From: Spisula solida
Taxonomy: Eukaryota > Mollusca > Bivalvia > Venerida > Mactridae
Assembly (NCBI GenBank): GCA_947247005.1
Contig: OX365945.1
Location: forward strand, 34,960,551 to 35,024,550
Length of the DNA stretch: 64,000 bases
Direction: 5' to 3'
Below, piece by piece: positions 35,417 to 48,300 of this stretch. Each line of letters begins with the position of its first letter. Position 1 is the stretch's first letter. The notes below the pieces were generated by a model. It ran no database searches. It was not told the DNA's origin and saw nothing but the letters and a program-made list of their open reading frames with translations. The position numbers and the translations under genes were made by a program.

Positions 35417-36136
35417 CGTTTGTTATATGGCACTAATACTGGTGATTATGTTTCGAGGAAACATGTAACCAAAACCAATCCACCTGTCGGAGTCCAGAAT
35501 GGCTTACAAGTATTCTATATAACCATTTAGTCCCATATACGACAGTGGTAATGCTCTGCTGTTAGGTGGTTTCCAATGTTGTACCTCTCAAGGTAACGCA
35601 CAACAACTGATATATTTCTCTTGCTAAGATATCCCGATTACACACAATTGTGAATCTGTTAGTCTAAACATATTTCTTCAGATGAAATCTAAGAGGCTTT
35701 GTGAATCCAGACTCAGATCGATTGTGAGAACCGTCGTTTGAGTCATTGTCGTAAAATAGCTTAGTTTATACTTTCGATTGTGAGACAAGTATTAAATCTC
35801 GCTAAGTTATACCTGATGGCATACTCGTATATCACCAGGATGGTAGGAGAGAAGATAATCCAGTTCCCCTTTGTAATGATGAGCTTGATAAGTCCCCATC
35901 TTTTACAGTCTAAGCGAATGCTCTGGCTATAGGCTATCATAATGCTAGCATTTATTAACGAATTAATGTTTCATTCTTGAAATACTTGGTTACATAATCA
36001 TTATCATACATGATGACAGAATAAATACTAGATCTTATTAACATTGTAACAGCGACAGATGAAAAAATAATCGTTCTTCAGAAAAATGTTAGTACTGACT
36101 AAATTCAAGTGTTTCTTTAGCAAAAAGAAAATAGAA
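35417..36136. other. No feature recognised
   Basis: Ordinary sequence without supported gene or repeat. Confidence 0.5.
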
Positions 36137-36372
36137 AATCAGACAGAAAAGGCAACAATTTCAACTAAAAGGTGAGCAAACTGCATAACTTTTTTATAGC
36201 TGAAACTAATTCTTTCAGTTTTTTGACAACTGAATCGTGTACTTTCAGCGGTTTAGTGTTGTTTTCTCGTACAGTTATGCGTGGGTATTGTGCCGTGTAA
36301 ATGTTGTCTGTGCTTTTTTATGTTTTCTGTGCTCGGTTGTATAAGTTGTCACCTTCCCTGTCCGATTTTTTA
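36137..36372 (+). mobile_element. Family M copy, plus, with a facing minus fragment
   Basis: ATCAGACAGAAAAGGCAACA at 36138 is a minus-strand terminus. From about 36190 a plus copy runs to TTTCTGTGCTCGGTTGTATA, CACCTTCCCTGTCCGATTTT. The two ends face each other. Confidence 0.65.
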
Positions 36373-36446
36373 TTATCTTTTTGTTGTAGAATTTTTATCC
36401 ACACTTTCACAGCGTAAAACAAATCTACAAAAAATATAATAACACA

Positions 36447-36560
36447 TTAGACAGGGAAGACCGTCTTAGCTCCCACATAACAGTATAGCACGAAAGCCAA
36501 AAAAGGTCCACAAACAAAGAAATATTACAGGCAACAAACGCTCGCCTAAATGACACGCCC
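36447..36560 (-). mobile_element. Family M, divergent subfamily, minus
   Basis: Starts TTAGACAGGGAAGACCGTCT and continues through ATAGCACGAAAGCCAAAAAA. It resembles the pieces at 16143 and 29305. Confidence 0.45.
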
Positions 36561-37725
36561 TAATGACAAACACAAAATTCTAACACGATCTGCGGATTAA
36601 TCCATTAAATATAGAGAAGACCTGGCCATGTATTATTACCCCCATAAAACATGGTATCAAATTGGCTGTTACTATTTACGCCCCGTATCACGTGACATAT
36701 TTATGAATGAATGAACGTAAAATTTATAGTAAATATTCAACGAAACGCAATGACAAGGCAAGATGCACGGGTATCCAGTGTTACAGCTATGACGCATCTA
36801 TTTTTAGAAACTCCAATATAATCTCGAAACTAAGTTTCATAAAAACTTCTGATAATCAATTCTTTTATATTTTTCATTTCATTAAATAGCTACCCTATAC
36901 TCGTGTTATTAAAATTGTTTCAATGTTTAAAATGTGTTATTTCCTTCAGAAAATTACGAAGGTCGTTTTCATTAACGAGGGAGGTAATTGTACCAGCTAA
37001 TAAGCCACTCAATTTCAGCGTGGAATTATGTTAAATGTCAAATTGGTGAAAATGGAATGCGCGCAGTTTCCGCATCCGAACTCCTGCCCATGTTTTATTC
37101 ACCGACAAAATACGCGAACAGATTTTATTTCTTAAATTAAACACAATCGAATGAAACGTACAGCTACATTCACACCATCCTTTCCTTGAACCAAATACAA
37201 AGGGAGACAACTCAGTTTGTTTTGTCGGTAATACCATTTTCAGATTCATGCTGCTGGTATCGGAATTCGTAAATAGAATAGTGTTTTGAGCTTTGATCTT
37301 CTAGTAATGTTTTAGATGATATTTTGTCGATGGTAAGTTTTTATATGGTTCGTCAGTCACACATTATTTATGTTTCAGAATTTAATTATGTTTCAGCGGA
37401 GTCCTTGAAAAATTGATATTCATTTTACCTAATTATAGGACTCGTAATTAGAGCCAAAACTGGTAAATTAACGTGGTTGATCCATTGCCCACTGAACGCA
37501 CGATAAAACACTCCTTCTATGACGCAAACACGATAAATAAAACATTCCTAAAATGAATGAATATAAATCATAAAACAGAACAGATGACGCAGTAACTCGA
37601 GTATTAACCTGCATGGTACGTTTTTACCTTTATCGTGGGTTATAGTTACAAATTACGGAGACGTATGAAGATTTATGTTACTCTGTTTTTGTGACTATTA
37701 AATATTATCCCCTATCCGTTTACTT
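36561..37725. other. 1.2 kb without a supported gene
   Basis: A 72-codon minus frame at 37031-37249 lies in a somewhat less AT-rich patch (GGAATGCGCGCAGTTTCCGC), but no domain or exon signal could be tied to it. Confidence 0.4.
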
Positions 37726-37852
37726 ATATTTTTGTTGACAGCAACCAAACGCCATGAAGTCTGTGTTTAGTTTTTTTGTGTGTTCATTTCTGTGCCTTTC
37801 GTGGTGCTCGGTTGAGTGTTGAGTGCCACCTTCCATGTCCGAGTTTGTGGAA
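37726..37852 (+). mobile_element. Family M, divergent subfamily, plus
   Basis: TTTTTGTTGACAGC, then TTTCTGTGCCTTTCGTGGTG, CTCGGTTGAG and GAGTGCCACCTTCCATGTCC. It shares pieces with both the main family end and the 28740 copy. Confidence 0.55.
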
Positions 37853-38274
37853 ATAACAAACCAGATACCTATCAATCATGTTTAAAATCTAGTAATAGCA
37901 GACAACTGAAACACACTTACGCATTTGTAGGCAACTATTATTCTATACATGTATAAATGCATGGAACCAGTAGTGGAGAGTAGAGAAAAGATTGAGTTAG
38001 ATCCTTACAGCGTTTAAAATTCGTTTGGGCAAAAGGTCACAGTTTTTGCCCGAAAAAGTTTCACCTCTTGTGGGCACCTTGGATCCTTGTAGGTTCTGAC
38101 AGAACCCAGTGTGGACATACCAGGTGGTATGTACCGTAATGTTTGGCTAAGATCGCAAGTTGAATATTTTACAATCCCTTTCTTAATATATCGACGATAA
38201 CAAATACGTTTAGATTAACGACAATACAATGAAGACAGTGTTTTATTTAATATCCTGATTATAATTCTTTATCA
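37853..38274. other. No feature recognised
   Basis: Sequence up to the SINE head. Contains a GGATCCTTGTAGGTTCTGAC stretch of unknown nature. Confidence 0.45.
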
Positions 38275-38700
38275 GCGCATTTAGCTCAGTGGTAACGCAC
38301 TGGGCTGTCAATCCAGAGGTCGTGGGTTCAATCCCTGGTAAAGGAACTTGACATTTCTGAAATATTTATAATATTTCCCGCTATATCTGGCCGTTGGTCT
38401 GCAAAGTATCTGGAAGTGCCAGGAAGCTGTGTATCGGTGCTATACACCGGGCACATTAAAGAACCAGGCTGTCTATTCGAAATAAGAGCTAGGCGCACCT
38501 CTGCAGCGCCGGACATGCCGGTATCTAATGTCTCTCTCTCCCTTCAGGGGCTTTCTCTCAGTCTGTCCCTCTGGTCAGATCATGCTGTATCTGCACTGGT
38601 AGAGGATGCACCTGCGCCCTTGTGGCTGCAACATGGGTAAAGTGCCTTTGAACGTGCGTTCGCATGAAAAGGGCGCTATATAAATCTGGTATATTTATTT
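38275..38700 (+). mobile_element. tRNA-Asp-headed SINE
   Basis: Head at 38277-38345: TTAGCTCAGTGGTAACGCAC (A box), anticodon arm CTGGG/TCCAG with loop CTGTCAA (anticodon GTC, Asp), and GGGTTCAATCCC (B box). D stem and acceptor stem do not pair, so this is not a working tRNA. A body of about 350 bp follows, higher in GC than its surroundings (GCACCTCTGCAGCGCCGGAC), and ends AAAAGGGCGCTATATAAATC then TGGTATATTTATTT, a tail type I associate with mollusc SINEs. Overlapping open frames on both strands translate this body and are not genes. Orientation +. Confidence 0.82.
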
Positions 38701-39400
38701 ATATAGTTAAATGTTGCGTGTCAGTATAGAGGGACAGTTGGGTGCTGTGCTAGACTTCTAATTTATAGTAGGAATGTTCAACGGTTTATAGGTTAACCAG
38801 TTAACTGTTCGAACATTCGGTTATTGGTTAGCAAAATCGCTGACCGGCTAATCGGATTTTAAAAAGAAATGTAATTTTGAACTCTTCTTGAAAAGTAGAG
38901 ATCATTAAAGAAAACCGTTCTTGGTTGAAAACAAAACCATATGCGAGACTTTAAAAGTGCTCATTAATTAACCAAACCTTACACGAAATGCGGAAATAAC
39001 TAATTGAAATACAAAATGCAATGCTATCAACGAAGCTACCACCACAAAAGAACAATTAGCCAGCCTCATATATTATTTACCACCATCATTATCTTACTTG
39101 ATTTAAGGATCATATTATTACACCTTAATACATTCTATAGGGACAATTAACATTTCATTTTACACACCAAGGACTTGTTCTTCATTTCCTTTGTGTAATT
39201 GGATTTGATGCCAATTTTATAACGAATCGTTCACCATTGTACGTGGCGGACAATTGAAGTAACCATATTATGAGCCTTTGCAACATATCATTAATTTCAT
39301 GAGATCCTGATAACAACTTCTCCGATGGACACTGTAAGTTACATAATGGTCTACCACGTCATGAACACATACTGTACCTCACGGGTAACAAAAAACCCTG
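38701..39400. other. No gene; worn inverted-motif stretch
   Basis: 38785-38860 has GGTTATAGGTTAACC-like motifs (TAGGTTAACCAGTTAACTG) of uncertain origin. The rest shows nothing. Confidence 0.4.
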
Positions 39401-39402
39401 GG

Positions 39403-39845
39403 ACGTATTCACGATTATTGTAGACTTGAAGCAATTTTGTGAATATCTTTAAACTACGTTTTAGTCTTACGCAGTCATCTACCTTTTCGTATAGTATTGT
39501 CATACGCAGCCATCTCCATTGCCGCTCAGAGAGTAGCGTAATACGCAGTCATCTCTTTTGTCGCTCAGAGAGCAGGGTCATACGCAGCCATCGCCCTTGC
39601 CGTTCAGAGAGTAGCGTAATACGCAGTCATCTCTCTTGTCGCTCAGAGAGCAGGGTCATACACAGCCACCTCCCTTGCCACTCAGAGAGTATCGTCATAC
39701 GCAGTGATCTCCCTTGCCACTCAGAGAGTAACGCATACGCAGTGATCTCCCTAGCATCAAGGGCGATCACTGTAGGCGTTTGCATGCAAACGTCTGATAA
39801 TCGATTAACACCTTGAAACCGAACGAGGTTGTGATAGGCGAGAAA
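39403..39845. repeat. 39-bp minisatellite, locus 1
   Basis: About seven units of 39 bp: GTCATACGCAGTGATCTCCC then TTGCCGCTCAGAGAGTAGC, alternating with TAATACGCAGTCATCTCTTT variants. The array spans about 39470-39775 and is followed by GAGAAATAAACGTCACACAA, which also follows the second locus at 51380. Because 39 is divisible by three, a 125-codon frame stays open at 39439-39816. It is a product of periodicity. Confidence 0.85.
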
Positions 39846-39921
39846 TAAACGTCACACAACAGCGCAAAACAATACGTTTCAGTCGTAAATGCATTGGGAA
39901 TAAGATGCCTTAAATACCAGC

Positions 39922-40164
39922 TAACGAAACGAGACTAATTATCATATAAATATTAATTAATATATTGGATTAAAATCAATAGAGAACTATGAAATTATAC
40001 TACACTAAAAACCGTGGCACGTATTCACAATTATTGTAAGCAATTTTGTAAATATTTTTAAAATAAGTTTCAGTCTTAAAGGCATACGAAACGAGACTGG
40101 TTAACTTATAGTTATCAATTAATATATTGGAATTAAAATAATAGGGAACTATGAAATACTAAAA
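39922..40164. repeat. Diverged direct duplication flanking the minisatellite
   Basis: ACGAAACGAGACTAATTATC...GAACTATGAAAT (39922-39992) recurs at 40086-40164. The block ACGTATTCAC(A/G)ATTATTGTA...AGTCTTA occurs both at 39403-39470 and 40019-40078. The second copy joins these parts without the minisatellite. Confidence 0.75.
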
Positions 40165-40856
40165 AAGACCCATTATACGAAAAATCAAGGAAATGCTGAA
40201 GTATAATTATATGGGGTTTACACTTCGCTTGGATCGTGGGTGAACATGTCTACGACACTAATTTCCAATGATTTCTCGGTCGCTGAAATACGCAATGGCG
40301 ATTTTAGTTATCCTTGAGACATTGAAATCCTCGAATTTACGTCACCAAAAAATTAAACAAAAATAAATAATGTTACAGTATGAAATATAAACCTTCGTCA
40401 GAGTATGCTGTAAGCTTTAGGGAATCTATGACATTCTATAGATAATTTGATTACCTACAATTTACTATCTAGAATATAACATTTGTATAGAACATCTTCT
40501 TTATAAATTCTCTAGACTAAATGTCAATAGAATCTATTTTGTTATAAGGAAATACATACATGTATTATGATTTCCAAAAACATACGCGCAGCAGACGACA
40601 AACGTAATTTAATGTATAGGAACTGTTTCCGTATATTAACGCCAAGTAGATATTCTAACTAAATAACAGAACCTATATGTCTACCACTTTGTCATCTGTG
40701 AAATGTCGCCTGCTTAATTCAATCCAACTGCATTTTAACCAACATTCAGACGATGCGCTTGTTATTGGCTAAAGTTCTGCAACTTGTGTCGATATACGTT
40801 CCTTTACAGACTACAGACTGCAATAACACTTGGATGTTCTGTTGTCTCTATGCGGC
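40165..40856. other. No feature recognised
   Basis: AT-rich sequence without supported content. Confidence 0.5.
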
Positions 40857-40958
40857 AGGCATCGTCATTGTCATCTTGTTATGAGAGGTCATCGAACCAT
40901 AAGTGCAGGCATAGTCATTGTTCACTTGTTATGAGAGAGGTCATCGAACCATAAGTGC
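40857..40958. repeat. Tandem duplication of about 50 bp
   Basis: Two direct copies of AGGCAT(C/A)GTCATTGT...CTTGTTATGAGAG, then GTCATCGAACCATAAGTGC, at about 40857-40905 and 40907-40958. Confidence 0.8.
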
Positions 40959-41441
40959 TTAGGTTGGAAATATGACTGTATAGCATTTATACTGTAACAC
41001 AATTGTAGACATCTCGCGAACTAGCAAATACACAAAACTTAATCATTCTAGCATTATTGAAGGCGTAGAGACCCAAGAGCCCCCTTAATAGGTTAATGGC
41101 CATAGAGGGACAATTAATTGTAATTCGTAGACCTTATATCCACTCTATGTCGCGCATGCCCCTTGTGCCGATGCCAAGGATTCCTCAATGTATATGCAAT
41201 TCGCACTTTTAATTGATATCTGAGTTACTGATGTTGATGTTAAATACTAACGGCTATCATTCACGAACGTTGCATTATACAAATGCTCCATTCGATACTC
41301 ACAACATACTGACGCATAAAATATTCATTCATGTTGGCAAACGAAGTAAAATAACTATTCTGTCGGTTTTATTGTTTCTAATAGCGCTATAGCATTTTTC
41401 TGTGTACCATGACCCGATTTTCCAAATTTAACAACACTGGA
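40959..41441. other. No feature recognised
   Basis: Nothing supported between the duplication and the third TTAA MITE. Confidence 0.5.
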
Positions 41442-41903
41442 TTAAAGGGACTGCCTCACATATTGGTGTATTGCAAAAATAGACAAATTGTCAAATATTC
41501 GTGTAATTTTGGTATAGTTGCATGTATATCCCATAAACACCCACACCTAACATCTAAAATAACTTGAGAATACTCTATAGAATTAACACTACTATTACTT
41601 AAATTGCCTAAAATTTGTTCGCATTTGATAAAAATGAATCGAAAAACGAACCAAATACCTTACTGATGTTTTACACTGTAGTTTTTTTCATATTACAGTT
41701 ACATAATTCGAAGGAAACTTAGCGCTTTTTATTCACGAAATAGATACTCAGTGGGCTATATCGAGAGTGGTTAAAATTGCTTATTTACACCAATTCTTTC
41801 ATAAAGCAACCGTCAGTGGCTTTCTATTACATCAATACTTGGTTAGTTTGGAAAAACACGACATACAAAAACTTTAACCCAATCTGTGAGGCAGCACCTT
41901 TAA
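41442..41903 (-). mobile_element. TTAA-flanked MITE, copy 3, inverted
   Basis: Reverse orientation relative to copies 1 and 2: starts TTAAAGGGACTGCCTCACAT and ends CTGTGAGGCAGCACCTTTAA. Length 462 bp. The central palindrome is reduced to one arm (CTATAGAATTAACAC), so about 20 bp of it were deleted. Confidence 0.88.
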
Positions 41904-42325
41904 TCAATGTTTGTAAAACATAAAACATCATCATTGAACAGTACAGTATCTTATCTTAATGCCTTTTGTCGTTAAATAACTATGCACGTAGCTACGTCTG
42001 TTTATTTTAGACTTCATCTTCGGAGAAGAGTTTATGGTGAGAATCTTACTAAGTTGGAATTAAATCAAACTAAAGCGGAATTAACTAACCAATAAAACAC
42101 ATTTACAACATGGAATGTATGCGATGATCAATAACATTCACATTGTACATAAATTCATTTCCGAGGAACATTCACACTTTATAACCTATTTTAAGAACCT
42201 GATTCATTTAATTATTTCTTGGCAATTCAGTAAAATACTGTTTATGTGATTTGCATTAATTGTAGTCTTGCACTTCTGGCATTTTTTAAAGAAAATCAGT
42301 GGTTATTGTGTTTTTCCCCAAACTG
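41904..42325. other. No feature recognised
   Basis: Sequence up to the degenerate edge of the large minisatellite. Confidence 0.5.
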
Positions 42326-45300
42326 TATGTTGCTTTGGTCACTAACTAGTGTTTTGAGACTTTAGTTGATGTTGTTTTGGTCCAGGGCTTGGTATTACTG
42401 TGGTCTATGAATGGTTGTTACTTGGTGTATGACTGGATGATGCCTAACGCATGACTTGATAGCGCCTTTATATTACAGGGTATTTCTGTGGCCAATCTGA
42501 TTGGCTGGATGTTGCTGTGGTACATAATTAGATGCTGATATAGTTCATGACTGGATGTTGCTGTGGTCCATGACTGTATGTTGCTGTGGTCCATGACTGT
42601 ATGTTGCTGTGGTCCATGACTGCATGTTGCTGTGGTCCATGACATGATGTTACTTTGGTTCATGACTGGATGTTGCTGTGGTCCATGACTGTATGTTGCT
42701 GTGGTCCATGACTGTATGTTGCTGTGGTCCATGACTGCATGTTGCTGTGGTCCATGACGTGATGTTGCTGTGGTCCATGACTGGATGTTGTTGTGGTCCA
42801 TGACTGGATGTTGCTGTGGTTCATGACTGGATGTAACTGTGGTCCATGACGTGATGTTGCTGTGGTCCATGACTGGATGTTGATGTGGTCCATGAATGGA
42901 TGTTGCTGTGGTCCATGACTGGATGTTGCTGTGGTCCATGACGTGATGTTGCTGTGGTCCATGACTGGATGTTGCTGTGGTTCATGACTGGATGTTGTTG
43001 TGGTTCATGACTGGATGTTGCTGTGGTTCATGACTGGATGTTGCTGTGGTTCATGACTGGATGTTGTTGTGGTTCATGACTGGATGTTGCTGTGGTTCAT
43101 GCCATGATGTTGCTGTGGTTCATGACTGGATTTTGTTGTGGTTCATGACTGGATGTTGCTGTGGTCCATGGCATGATGTTACTTTGGTCCATGACTGGGT
43201 GTTGCTGTGGTCCATGACTGGATGTTACTGTGGTCCATGACTGGATGTTGCTGTGGTCCATGACTGCATGTTACTGTGGTCCATGACTGGATGTTGCTGT
43301 GATCCATGACATGATGTTACTTTGGTCCATGACTGGATGTTACTTTGGTCCATGACTGGATGTTGCTGTGGTCCATGACATGATGTTACTTTGGTCCATG
43401 ACTGGATGTTACTTTGGTCCATGACTGGATGTTGCTGTGGTCCGTGACTGGATGTTGCTGTGGTCCATGACTGGATGTTGCTGTGGTTCATGACTGGATG
43501 TTGTTGTGGTCCATGACTGGATGTTGTTGTGGTTCATGACTGGATGTTGCTGTGGTTCATGACATGATGTTGCTGTGGTCCATGACTGGATGTTGCTGTG
43601 GTCCATGACTGGATGTTGCTGTGGTCCGTGACTGGATCTTGATGTGGTTCATGACATGATGTTGATGTGGTCCATGACTGGATGTTGCTGTAGTTCATGA
43701 CTGGATGTTACTTTGGTCCATGACTGGATGTTGCTGTGGTCCATGACATGATGTTACTTTGATCCATGACATGATGTTACTTTGGTCCATGACTGGATGT
43801 TGATGTGGTCCATGACTGGATGTTGCTGTGGTCCATGACTGGATGCTGCTGTGGTCCATGACTGGATGTTGCTGTGGTCCATGACTGGATGTTACTTTGG
43901 TTCATGACTGGATGTTACTGTGGTCCATGACTAGATGTTGCTGTGGTCCATGACTGTATGTTGCTGTGGTCCGTGACTGGATGTTGCTGTGGTCCATGAC
44001 TGGATGTTGCTGTGGTCCGTGACTGGATGTTGCCGTGGTCTATGACTGTATGTTGCTGTGGTCCATGACTGGATGTTGCTGTGGTCCATGACTGTATGTT
44101 GCTGTGGTTCATGACTGGATGTTGCTGTGGTCCATGACATGATGTTACTTTGGTCCATGACTGGATGTTGCTGTGGTTCATGCCATGATGTTACTTTGGT
44201 TCATGACGTGATGTTGCTGTGGTCCATGACATGATGTTACTGGCCATGACTGGGTGTTGCTGTGGTCCATGACATGATGTTACTTTGGTCCATGACTGGA
44301 TGTTGCTGTGGTCCATGACATGATGTTACTTTGGTCCATGACTGGATGTTGCTGTGGTCCATGACATGATGTTACTTTGGTCCATGACTGGATGTTGCTG
44401 TGGTCCATGACTGGATGTTGCTGTGGTCCATGACATGATGTTACTTTGGTCCATGACTGGATGTTGCTGTGGTCCATGACATGATGTTACTTTGGTCCAT
44501 GACTGGATGTTGCTGTGGTTCATGCCATGATGTTACTTTGGTTCATGACTGGATGTTGCTGTGGTCCATGACATGATGTTACTTTGGTCCATGACTGGAT
44601 GTTGCTGTGGTCCATGACATGATGTTACTTTGGTCCATGACTGGATGTTGCTGTGGTCCATGACTGGATGTTGCTGTGGTCAATGACATGATGTTACTTT
44701 GGTCCATGACTGGATGTTGCTGTGGTCCATGACTGGATGTTGCTGTGGTCCATGACATGATGTTACTTTGGTCCATGACTTGATGTTGCTGTGGTGCATG
44801 ACATGATGTTACTTTGGTCCATGACATGATGTTACTTTGGTCCATGAATGGATGTTGTTGTGGTTCATGACATGATGTTACTTTGGTCCATGACATGATG
44901 TTACTTTGGTCCATGACATGATGTTACTTTGGTCCATGAATGGATGTTGTTGTGGTTCATGACATGATGTTACTTTGGTCCATGAATGGATGTTGTTGTG
45001 GTACATGACATGATGTTACTTTGGTTCATGACTAGATGTTGCTGTGGTCCATGACATGATGTTACTTTGGTTTATGACTTGATGTTGCTGTGGTTCATGC
45101 CATGATGTTACTTTGGTTCATGACTGGATGTTACTTTGGTTCATGCCATGATGTTGCTGTGGTTCATGCCATGATGTTACTTTGGTCCATGACTGGATGT
45201 TGCTGTGGTTCATGCCATGATGTTACTTTGGTCCATGAATGGATGTTGCTGTGGTTCATGACTGGATGTTACTTTGGTCCATGAATGGATGTTGCTGTGG

Positions 45301-48300
45301 TTCATGCCATGATGTTACTTTGGTCCATGAATGGATGTTGCTATGGTTCATGCCATGATGTTACTTTGGTCCATGAATGGATGTTGCTGTGGTTCATGCC
45401 ATGATGTTACTTTGGTTCATGACTGGATGTTACTGTGGTCCATGACATGATGTTACTTTGGTCCATGACTGGATGTTGCTGTGGTTCATGCCATGATGTT
45501 ACTGTGGTCCATGACTGGATGTTGCTGTGGTTCATGCCATGATGTTACTGTGGTCCATGACTGGATGTTGCTGTGGTTCATGCCATGATGTTACTTTGGT
45601 CCATGAATTGATGTTGCTGTGGTTCATGCCATGATGTTACTTTGGTTCATGACTGGATGTTGCTGTGGTCCATGACATGATGTTAATTTGGTCCATGACT
45701 GGATGTTGCTGTGGTCCATGACATGATGTTACTTTGGTCCGTGACTGGATGTTGCTGTGGTCCATGACTGGATGTTGCTGTGGTCAATGACATGATGTTA
45801 CTTTGGTCCATGACTGGATGTTGCTGTGGTCCATGACTGGATGTTGCTGTGGTCCATGACATGATGTTACTTTGGTCCATGACTTGATGTTGCTGTGGTG
45901 CATGACATGATGTTACTTTGGTCCATGACATGATGTTACTTTGGTCCATGAATGGATGTTGTTGTGGTTCATGACATGATGTTACTTTGGTCCATGACAT
46001 GATGTTACTTTGGTCCATGACATGATGTTACTTTGGTCCATGAATGGATGTTGTTGTGGTTCATGACATGATGTTACTTTGGTCCATGAATGGATGTTGT
46101 TGTGGTACATGACATGATGTTACTTTGGTTCATGACTAGATGTTGCTGTGGTCCATGACATGATGTTACTTTGGTTTATGACTTGATGTTGCTGTGGTTC
46201 ATGCCATGATGTTACTTTGGTTCATGACTGGATGTTACTTTGGTTCATGCCATGAGGTTGCTGTGGTTCATGCCATGATGTTACTTTGGTCCATGACTGG
46301 ATGTTGCTGTGGTTCATGCCATGATGTTACTTTGGTCCATGAATGGATGTTGCTGTGGTTCATGACTGGATGTTACTTTGGTCCATGAATGGATGTTGCT
46401 GTGGTTCATGCCATGATGTTACTTTGGTCCATGAATGGATGTTGCTATGGTTCATGCCATGATGTTACTTTGGTCCATGAATGGATGTTGCTGTGGTTCA
46501 TGCCATGATGTTACTTTGGTTCATGACTGGATGTTACTGTGGTCCATGACATGATGTTACTTTGGTCCATGACTGGATGTTGCTGTGGTTCATGACTGGA
46601 TGTTACTTTGGTCCATGACTGGATGTTGCTGTGGTTCATGCCATGATGTTACTTTGGTTCATGACTGGATGTTGCTGTGGTTCATGCCATGATGTTACTT
46701 TGGTCCATGACTGGATGTTGCTGTGGTTCATGCCATGATGTTACTGTGGTCCATGACTGGATGTTGCTGTGGTTCATGCCAGGATGTTACTTTGGTCCAT
46801 GAATTGATGTTACTGTGGTTCATGCCATGATGTTACTTTGGTCCATGAATGGATGTTGCTGTGGTTCATGACTGGATGTTACTTTGGTCCATGAATGGAT
46901 GTTGCTGTGGTTCATGCCATGATGTTACTTTGGTCCATGAATGGATGTTGCTATGGTTCATGCCATGATGTTACTTTGGTCCATGAATGGATGTTGCTGT
47001 GGTTCATGCCATGATGTTACTTTGGTTCATGACTGGATGTTGCTGTGGTCCATGACATGATGTTAATTTGGTCCATGACTGGATGTTGCTGTGGTCCATG
47101 ACATGATGTTACTTTGGTCCGTGACTGGATGTTGCTGTGGTCCATGACTGGATGTTGCTGTGGTCAATGACATGATGTTACTTTGGTCCATGACTGGATG
47201 TTGCTGTGGTCCATGACTGGATGTTGCTGTGGTCCATGACATGATGTTACTTTGGTCCATGACTTGATGTTGCTGTGGTGCATGACATGATGTTACTTTG
47301 GTCCATGACATGATGTTACTTTGGTCCATGAATGGATGTTGTTGTGGTTCATGACATGATGTTACTTTGGTCCATGACATGATGTTACTTTGGTCCATGA
47401 CATGATGTTACTTTGGTCCATGAATGGATGTTGTTGTGGTTCATGACATGATGTTACTTTGGTCCATGAATGGATGTTGTTGTGGTACATGACATGATGT
47501 TACTTTGGTTCATGACTAGATGTTGCTGTGGTCCATGACATGATGTTACTTTGGTTTATGACTTGATGTTGCTGTGGTTCATGCCATGATGTTACTGTGG
47601 TTCATGCCATGATGTTACTTTGGTCCATGACTGGATGTTGCTGTGGTTCATGCCATGATGTTACTTTGGTCCATGAATGGATGTTGCTGTGGTTCATGAC
47701 TGGATGTTACTTTGGTCCATGAATGGATGTTGCTGTGGTTCATGCCATGATGTTACTTTGGTCCATGAATGGATGTTGCTATGGTTCATGCCATGATGTT
47801 ACTTTGGTCCATGAATGGATGTTGCTGTGGTTCATGCCATGATGTTACTTTGGTTCATGACTGGATGTTACTGTGGTCCATGACATGATGTTACTTTGGT
47901 CCATGACTGGATGTTGCTGTGGTTCATGACTGGATGTTACTTTGGTCCATGACTGGATGTTGCTGTGGTTCATGCCATGATGTTACTTTGGTTCATGACT
48001 GGATGTTGCTGTGGTTCATGCCATGATGTTACTTTGGTCCATGACTGGATGTTGCTGTGGTTCATGCCATGATGTTACTGTGGTCCATGACTGGATGTTG
48101 CTGTGGTTCATGCCATGATGTTACTTTGGTCCATGAATTGATGTTACTGTGGTTCATGCCATGATGTTACTTTGGTCCATGAATGGATGTTGCTGTGGTT
48201 CATGACTGGATGTTACTTTGGTCCATGACTGGATGTTGCTATGGTTCATGCCATGATGTTACTTTGGTCCATGAATGGATGTTACTGTTTTTTTATGACT

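Noticed and set aside
37031..37249. 72-codon minus frame in a less AT-rich patch
   Set aside because: No domain, no paralogue, no convincing splice signals; kept only as a note.
38277..38345. Functional tRNA-Asp gene
   Set aside because: Anticodon arm and B box are good, but D stem and acceptor stem do not pair, and a SINE body with typical tail follows.
38416..38640. Overlapping plus and minus frames within the SINE
   Set aside because: They translate the GC-rich SINE body.
39439..39816. 125-codon frame, and the 76- and 136-codon frames at 50980-51406
   Set aside because: Products of a 39-bp repeat, a multiple of three, open on both strands.
42418..42939. 173-codon minus-strand frame with MDHSNIQSWTTATSSHGP repeats, and similar frames up to 48668
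   Set aside because: A 23-bp unit read three times gives a 23-residue period in any frame without a stop. Variants with GTTACTTTGG introduce TAA in one frame. No start context, splice site or unique sequence supports a protein.
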